Shown here piece by piece: positions 14,444-19,250 of a stretch of 19,250 nt of DNA (its first letter is position 1; each line of letters begins with the position of its first letter). The notes below the pieces were generated by a model, which was given only the letters and a program-made list of their open reading frames with translations, was not told the origin of the DNA and made no database searches. A program made the translations under genes and the position numbers. Origin of the DNA: Bacteroidales bacterium UBA1217 (GTDB lineage: Bacteria; Bacteroidota; Bacteroidia; Bacteroidales; P3); NCBI GenBank assembly GCA_002309335.1, contig DBXH01000051.1, forward strand, positions 41,815 through 61,064. The letters are read 5' to 3'.

Positions 14444-17184
14444 AAAGATTGCATATTGTGATTCTAGCCACTTTTGTGCTTATAATCTCATCGTGTCACA
14501 AGGAAAAGCATTTCATCACCGACAAAGAGTATCGCGCTCGGGTACACGCCGACTTCCTTGAACGTCAAGAACTTGCCGCGAGCCGAGCCGACGCGCTTTT
14601 CGCAGGTATGGACATATTAGACACTGAGACGCGCGAGGCGATGGAGTTCCTGTATGCCTATATGCCCTACAGCGACTTGGCCGACTACGACCAATCGTTT
14701 TACTTGCAGCAGGTTAGAGCCGCCTTTGCCGCTCGCGAACGCTTCAGTTGGGGCAGCAAGATTCCAGAGGATATATTCCGTCATTTTGTGTTGGTTTATC
14801 GCGTGAACAACGAGAATCTCGATACAGCCAGATTGTTGATGCAAAGGGAGTTGGCTCCGAGAGTCGAGGGTTTGAGTATGTATGAGGCAGCGTTGGAGGT
14901 GAATCACTGGTGCCACGAATATGTAGCCTACCGCGCCAGCGACAGCCGCACCTCGGCACCACTGGCCACAATGCGCACATCCTTAGGCCGCTGCGGCGAG
15001 GAGTCGACATTTACAGTTACCGCCTTGCGAAGTGTGGGAATCCCCGCCCGCCAGTGCTATACGCCGCGTTGGGCACATTGCGATGACAACCACGCCTGGG
15101 TGGAGGTGTTCATAGCAGATAGTAACAAATGGTATTTCCTCGGAGCCTGCGAACCCGATGCAGAGCTCGATATGGGCTGGTTTGCAGTGCCTTCCACACG
15201 CTGTATGATGGTTCACAGCAAGGCCTTTGGACGCTATAAAGGCGACGAGGAGGTTGTGAAACAGACAGCACTATACAGCGAGCTTAACCTGCTGAGCCAC
15301 TATGCTCCTACGAAGAAAATAACGATTACGGTATATGACCACACCGGCAAACCGGTTGAAGGCGCAGATGTTAAGTTTAAGTTGTACAACTACAGCGAAT
15401 TCTATCCGTTGGCCACCATCAAGACAAACAAGGAAGGAAAAGCCTCGCTGACCACCGGATTGGGCGACCTTCAGATTTGGGCCACGGACGGTAAATGCTA
15501 CAACAATACAAGATTTGATGTTCGCGAACAGGCTGAAACCGAGCTATATCTGATTTACGAAAACCCTGAAACAACTGACGTCTTAGACAATATAACAATG
15601 ATGGACGTCATTCCGCCTGAAGCCGGAGAAGCCAAAGTGACACCAAGCGAAGAAAAAAGCCGTATAAACGAGCAGCGCAAAGCCCACGAAGATTCGATTC
15701 GCGATGCTTACGTTGCAACATTCCCGACGAAAGAAAACTACAAGAACCTGCTGAAACCCAGCAAGAACCTGTCAGACGAGCAGGCTTGGGAGATAATCCA
15801 CAAGGCTGAAGGGAACTATAAGGAGCTTGCGAAATTCATCAACAACCACGCCGATGAGGATTTGACAGAAATGGTAACAATTACCTGCCCCTGCCTGGAA
15901 GAGGACAAGAATGGAGAGTATCATTCCGTCGGTGGCGGCGAAAACAAAACGTATTTCTTATACGACTATCTACATACCTTTAGCGACAAAGATATGCGCG
16001 ATATAACGGCTGAAACGCTTGAGGCACATTGGTGCAAACCGACGGTACCGGCCATTATGGAGACTTATGAAGAATTCTATGAAAAGGGCATAATGCCTGC
16101 CAGGATCAGCAACGAGATGGTGCGTCCTTGGCGGCAGTTCCTGAAGGAGAAACTGGAAGATATAAAAGATGCCAACAGCCTGATAGTATGGACAAAACAA
16201 AACATCACCGTCGACGACATCGGCAATTACTACAACTGTCCCATCTCGCCACGCGGAGTATACGAGCTACGCCACAGCGACCGTCACAGCCGCGATATCT
16301 TCTTCGTCGCCGCTTGCCGCTCGCTGAACATCCCCGCCTATCTAGACAACGCCACAAACACCATCTATGTATGCAACGGTGACGCTGAAAAGCTCTGGAA
16401 GAAAGGCAAATGGGAAGCAATCAGCTTTGAAGAGAAAACTGCCGTACAACCTACCGCAACGCTGACGCTGACATACAAGCCTACCAAAGACTTGGCCAAA
16501 CCTGTCTATTGGTCACACTTCTCGTTGGCCAAATACAAGGACGGCGACTTCGTCACATTTGACTTCGAGGACGACAAACGTATGGACAAATTCCCTGCAA
16601 CAATTGCCTTGGAACCAGGATATTATTGCTTGACAACAGGCAATCGCTTCCCTGAAGGCGACGTGCTGGTAAGAGAAGATTATTTCAAAGTCAAAGAAGG
16701 GCAAAAAATCACTAAACAAATAATTCTAAGACCTTTGGTTGAGCGTCTTGTAGCGGTTCAAGCCTCTATTGACCCCAAGCTGGAAATAATACCCGGAATG
16801 GCTACATTAGCCGACTATGCTGGCGAAACGGGTATGCTGTTTATATTTGTTGGCGACTACAAAGAACCCTCGAAACACCTTATCAAGGAGATGCAGTCGC
16901 TCAACAAGGAATACACAGCCTGGGGCGGTATGACCTACCTTGTAGCTCCGGCGTCGGCCAAACCAGCTTCGTGGAAACTGCCTAATACCGACTATATTAT
17001 CAGAGAGCCTAACGACAAGGACCCGTTTGAAAAAGTGATACTTGAGGCGCTTGAAATGGACTTGAGGAACGACTATCCGCTTGTCGCACTCGTCGACAAA
17101 AAGGGTAAAATCCTATTCCGAAGCCACGGTTACTCCATTGGGCTGGCCGAGCAAATATTGAAAAAAATGAACGCAAAGAGCTGA
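14440..17184 (+). CDS. Lipoprotein with transglutaminase-like, regulatory-like and thioredoxin-like domains
   Basis: 914 residues. The N-terminus ends in a lipobox, LIISSC, with C19 as the lipidated residue, so it is a membrane-anchored exported protein. A transglutaminase-like core lies at about 160-245: C185 in GRCGEES, H218 in DDNHAWVEVF, and D240 (or E238) in GACEPDAEL form the probable triad. Residues about 293-365 look like a carboxypeptidase-regulatory-like or Ig-like beta domain (ITVYDHTGKPVEGADV). A charged linker at 385-430 follows. Around 600-660 a second transglutaminase-like segment reads SRDIFFVAACRSLNIPAY but shows no cysteine at the nucleophile position. The C-terminal 115 residues resemble a thioredoxin fold with no CxxC. 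It overlaps cutC by ATGA. A peptidase or peptide-crosslinking role on the cell surface is possible; the substrate is unknown. Confidence 0.88.
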   Translation: MKRLHIVILATFVLIISSCHKEKHFITDKEYRARVHADFLERQELAASRADALFAGMDILDTETREAMEFLYAYMPYSDLADYDQSFYLQQVRAAFAARERFSWGSKIPEDIFRHFVLVYRVNNENLDTARLLMQRELAPRVEGLSMYEAALEVNHWCHEYVAYRASDSRTSAPLATMRTSLGRCGEESTFTVTALRSVGIPARQCYTPRWAHCDDNHAWVEVFIADSNKWYFLGACEPDAELDMGWFAVPSTRCMMVHSKAFGRYKGDEEVVKQTALYSELNLLSHYAPTKKITITVYDHTGKPVEGADVKFKLYNYSEFYPLATIKTNKEGKASLTTGLGDLQIWATDGKCYNNTRFDVREQAETELYLIYENPETTDVLDNITMMDVIPPEAGEAKVTPSEEKSRINEQRKAHEDSIRDAYVATFPTKENYKNLLKPSKNLSDEQAWEIIHKAEGNYKELAKFINNHADEDLTEMVTITCPCLEEDKNGEYHSVGGGENKTYFLYDYLHTFSDKDMRDITAETLEAHWCKPTVPAIMETYEEFYEKGIMPARISNEMVRPWRQFLKEKLEDIKDANSLIVWTKQNITVDDIGNYYNCPISPRGVYELRHSDRHSRDIFFVAACRSLNIPAYLDNATNTIYVCNGDAEKLWKKGKWEAISFEEKTAVQPTATLTLTYKPTKDLAKPVYWSHFSLAKYKDGDFVTFDFEDDKRMDKFPATIALEPGYYCLTTGNRFPEGDVLVREDYFKVKEGQKITKQIILRPLVERLVAVQASIDPKLEIIPGMATLADYAGETGMLFIFVGDYKEPSKHLIKEMQSLNKEYTAWGGMTYLVAPASAKPASWKLPNTDYIIREPNDKDPFEKVILEALEMDLRNDYPLVALVDKKGKILFRSHGYSIGLAEQILKKMNAKS

Positions 17185-17202
17185 TAAATAAGAATAATTT
17201 AT

Positions 17203-17210
17203 TACTTTTG
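17203..17210 (+). promoter_or_regulatory. Probable -7 element for glmS
   Basis: TACTTTTG at 17203-17210 matches the Bacteroidetes -7 consensus TAnnTTTG. No clear TTTG is present at the expected -33 position, which falls near the end of the preceding coding region. Transcription would start around 17217 and produce a leader of roughly 90 nt that contains the hairpin at 17224-17251. Confidence 0.45.
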
Positions 17211-17223
17211 TTTTTCGTAAAAA

Positions 17224-17251
17224 GGACAGATATTAACTGAAATATCTGTTC
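17224..17251. promoter_or_regulatory. Inverted repeat in the glmS leader
   Basis: ACAGATATT (17226-17234) and AATATCTGT (17241-17249) are perfect inverted complements with a 6-nt AACTGA loop. A G.T and a G-C pair can extend the stem to 17224-17251. On the plus strand no T-tract follows. The element lies between the candidate -7 box and the ATG at 17309, so it could be an operator or a 5' mRNA hairpin. On the minus strand it is followed by CCTTTTT. Confidence 0.6.
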
Positions 17252-17308
17252 AAAGTGCGCGTTATCAATAAATTAAACAATAAATACATAAACCAAATAC
17301 TATAGAAA

Positions 17309-19177
17309 ATGTGTGGAATTGTAGGATACATCGGGGAACAGCAAGCCTACCCCATCTTGATTAAAGGGCTTCACAGACTCGAATATCGTGGCTACGACAG
17401 TGCCGGAGTTTCGATGATCAACACCAACGGAGAACTCAATGTCTACAAGGCAAAGGGTAAAGTTTCGGCTCTTGAAGCCTCCGTTGCCGACAAGGACATC
17501 AGCGGCACCATCGGCATTGCCCATACCCGCTGGGCAACCCACGGCGAGCCCAACGCCACCAATGCTCACCCGCATTATTCACAGTCCAAGAACCTTGCGC
17601 TGGTTCACAACGGCATCATCGAGAACTATAAGTCGCTCCGTACCGAGATGGAGAAGAACGGAATGACGTTCTGCAGCGAGACCGACACCGAGGTTCTGGT
17701 TCAGCTTATAGAGTACACACAAATCACTCATAACTGCGACCTCTACACCGCCGTCCAGCTGGCACTGAAGAGCGTCATCGGAGCATACGCAATCGCCATT
17801 CTTGACAAACGCTGCCCCGACCAGCTTATCTGCGCCCGCAAGGGAAGTCCGCTGATTATCGGAGTTGGAGCCAACAACGACAAGAAAGACGGCAAGGCCG
17901 AATTCTTCCTCGGCAGCGATGCAACCCCCATCATTGAATACACCAATAAGGTCATATACCTTCAGGATGAGGAAATTGCAATTATGAACCGTCAGGGCGA
18001 CCTGAAAATAACCAACCTTTCGAATGTAAAGCAGACACCCCAGCTGGTGACGCTTCAGATGAACCTCGACGAGTTGGAGAAGGGCGGTTACGCCCACTTT
18101 ATGCTCAAAGAGATTTACGAGCAGCCTGCAGCAATGCGCATCTGCACAAAGGGACGTCTGAATATTGTTGACAAAGACGTTTTGCTGAGCGGTATCATCG
18201 ACCATAAAGAGAAGTTCATCAACGCCCGCCGCATCATCATCTGCGCCTGCGGAACCTCTTGGCACTCAGCACTTATCGGCAAATATTTCATTGAAGAGGC
18301 AGCGCAGATACCCGTTGAGGTGGAATACGCCTCCGAGTTCCGTTACCGCAACCCGGTCATCTTCCCCGACGATGTGGTGATAGCCGTATCGCAGTCGGGC
18401 GAGACCGCCGACACCCTTGCCGCCATCCAGCTGGCCAAGAGCAAGGGAGCATTCCTGTATGGTATTTGCAACGTAATCGGCTCCTCAATCCCACGCGCCA
18501 CCGACAGCGGCACCTACCTCCACGTGGGTCCTGAAATCGGCGTAGCGTCAACAAAAGCCTTCACCGGTCAGGTGATAACACTTATAATGCTTGGTTTGGC
18601 CATAGCCAAGGAGAAAAAGACCCTCAGCGACGATATGTTCCATATGCTTGTCGATGAGCTGCAGAAGATTCCCGACAAGATGCAGTGGACCCTCGAGCAC
18701 AACAAGGGTATCGACCAGTTCTCGCAGATGTTCACCTACGCGCGCAACTTCCTGTATCTGGGTCGCGGATACAACTACCCCGTTGCCCTCGAAGGAGCGT
18801 TGAAACTGAAGGAGATCAGCTATATCCACGCTGAAGGTTATCCCGCAGCCGAGATGAAGCATGGTCCCATCGCCCTCGTCGACGAAGAGATGCCCGTTGT
18901 CGTCATCGCTCCCAAGCGCGGTATGTACGACAAAATTGTCAGCAACATTCAGGAGATCAAGTCGCGCAAAGGCAAGATTATCAGCGTAGTCACCGAAGGC
19001 GACACCATCGTAAAAGGAATGTCAGACTACTGTTTCGAGATTCCCGACACACGCGACTGCTATGTGCCGTTGCTGGCCATCCTGCCGTTGCAGCTCCTCT
19101 CCTACTACGTTGCCATTGCCAAAGGCCGCAACGTCGACCAGCCACGCAATTTGGCAAAGTCAGTGACTGTGGAATAA
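17309..19177 (+). CDS. glmS: Glutamine-fructose-6-phosphate transaminase (isomerizing)
   Basis: GlmS makes glucosamine-6-phosphate from fructose-6-phosphate and glutamine, the first committed step to UDP-GlcNAc for peptidoglycan and LPS. The 622-residue length fits the family. MCGIVGYIGEQQA supplies C2, the N-terminal nucleophile of the Ntn glutaminase domain (about 1-240), with RLEYRGYDSAGV, THGEPN.TNAHPH and LVHNGIIENY following. Two SIS sugar-isomerase domains cover about 300-425 (CGTSWHSALIG, SQSGETADTLAA) and 470-610 (ISYIHAEGYPAAEMKHGPIAL). The C-terminus DQPRNLAKSVTVE is canonical. It is monocistronic with a leader of about 90 nt and a strong terminator. The leader contains no recognised glmS-ribozyme core. 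Confidence 0.98.
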   Translation: MCGIVGYIGEQQAYPILIKGLHRLEYRGYDSAGVSMINTNGELNVYKAKGKVSALEASVADKDISGTIGIAHTRWATHGEPNATNAHPHYSQSKNLALVHNGIIENYKSLRTEMEKNGMTFCSETDTEVLVQLIEYTQITHNCDLYTAVQLALKSVIGAYAIAILDKRCPDQLICARKGSPLIIGVGANNDKKDGKAEFFLGSDATPIIEYTNKVIYLQDEEIAIMNRQGDLKITNLSNVKQTPQLVTLQMNLDELEKGGYAHFMLKEIYEQPAAMRICTKGRLNIVDKDVLLSGIIDHKEKFINARRIIICACGTSWHSALIGKYFIEEAAQIPVEVEYASEFRYRNPVIFPDDVVIAVSQSGETADTLAAIQLAKSKGAFLYGICNVIGSSIPRATDSGTYLHVGPEIGVASTKAFTGQVITLIMLGLAIAKEKKTLSDDMFHMLVDELQKIPDKMQWTLEHNKGIDQFSQMFTYARNFLYLGRGYNYPVALEGALKLKEISYIHAEGYPAAEMKHGPIALVDEEMPVVVIAPKRGMYDKIVSNIQEIKSRKGKIISVVTEGDTIVKGMSDYCFEIPDTRDCYVPLLAILPLQLLSYYVAIAKGRNVDQPRNLAKSVTVE

Positions 19178-19196
19178 CAGAATATGCTATAAACAG

Positions 19197-19226
19197 AAAA
19201 GCGAGCCGTTGGCTCGCTTTTTTTTT
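19197..19226. terminator. Rho-independent terminator after glmS, possibly bidirectional
   Basis: GCGAGCC (19201-19207), a 3-nt GTT loop and GGCTCGC (19211-19217) form a GC-rich stem followed by nine T residues (19218-19226). This is a textbook terminator for glmS on the plus strand. The A-run before the stem gives a shorter T-run on the minus strand, so it may also end the convergent tRNA transcript. Confidence 0.92.
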
Positions 19227-19227
19227 G

Positions 19228-19250
19228 TGACCACGCTGGGGCTCGAACCC
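19228..19250 (-). tRNA. tRNA 3' end (partial, cut by window end)
   Basis: The minus strand carries the 3' part of a tRNA. The T-loop TTCGAGC (19247-19241) is flanked by GGG on the window-edge side and the 3' T-stem half CCCAG (19240-19236). The acceptor 3' strand CGTGGTC (19235-19229) and a discriminator A (19228) follow. The 7-nt loop, 5-bp half-stem and 7-nt acceptor have the correct lengths. CCA is not encoded. The anticodon is outside the window, so the amino acid cannot be assigned. Confidence 0.75.

Noticed and set aside
17211..17308. glmS ribozyme in the leader
   Set aside because: I see no conserved ribozyme core or pseudoknot arrangement, only a single hairpin, and the leader is too short for the full fold.

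Overview
The window looks like a chromosomal segment from a member of the Bacteroidetes, most likely an uncultured Bacteroidales species. Four observations support this. Several intergenic regions carry the Bacteroidetes-type promoter (TTTG, a spacer, then TAnnTTTG). One secreted protein ends in a type IX secretion (T9SS) sorting domain. There is an ECF sigma operon that ends in a TonB-dependent outer-membrane receptor. Shine-Dalgarno sequences are not evident in front of most genes. No phage, plasmid, insertion-sequence or CRISPR signature was seen.

Left part, 1-2661, minus strand: the 5' part of a PLP-dependent alpha-oxoamine synthase runs off the window start. Upstream of it lies a secreted T9SS cargo protein with four InlB-B-like repeats and its own terminator. 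A 613-bp AT-rich divergent intergenic region follows (2662-3274). It holds a C10/G10 homopolymer, short direct repeats, a REP-like hairpin and a perfect Bacteroidetes promoter.

Middle part, 3275-8211: that promoter drives a TIR-domain protein with a C-terminal array of WG repeats, followed 9 bp later by smpB (trans-translation). Next come an aspartate kinase (lysC) and a translationally coupled Cas4/RecB-like nuclease with a probable iron-sulfur cluster. The nuclease overlaps the convergent 3-dehydroquinate synthase gene aroB by 21 bp.

Right-middle part, 8344-11831: a tight operon of an ECF sigma factor, a small single-pass membrane protein, a small secreted protein and a TonB-dependent receptor. 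The first three join by ATGA overlaps. The membrane protein is the only candidate anti-sigma factor, and there is no FecR homologue. A second tight operon (11910-17184) encodes a U32 RNA-hydroxylation-type protein, CutC, and a large lipoprotein with transglutaminase-like and thioredoxin-like regions. A 12-bp perfect inverted repeat sits immediately before the U32 start codon.

Right end, 17309-19250: glmS with a hairpin in its leader and a strong terminator, then the 3' end of a minus-strand tRNA cut by the window edge.

Most of the window is housekeeping (SmpB, LysC, AroB, U32, CutC, GlmS). The accessory or less familiar parts are the TIR-WG protein, the T9SS repeat protein with its G-tract, the Cas4-like nuclease, the ECF operon and the multidomain lipoprotein. 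All functions are inferred from sequence patterns read by eye; no search was run.
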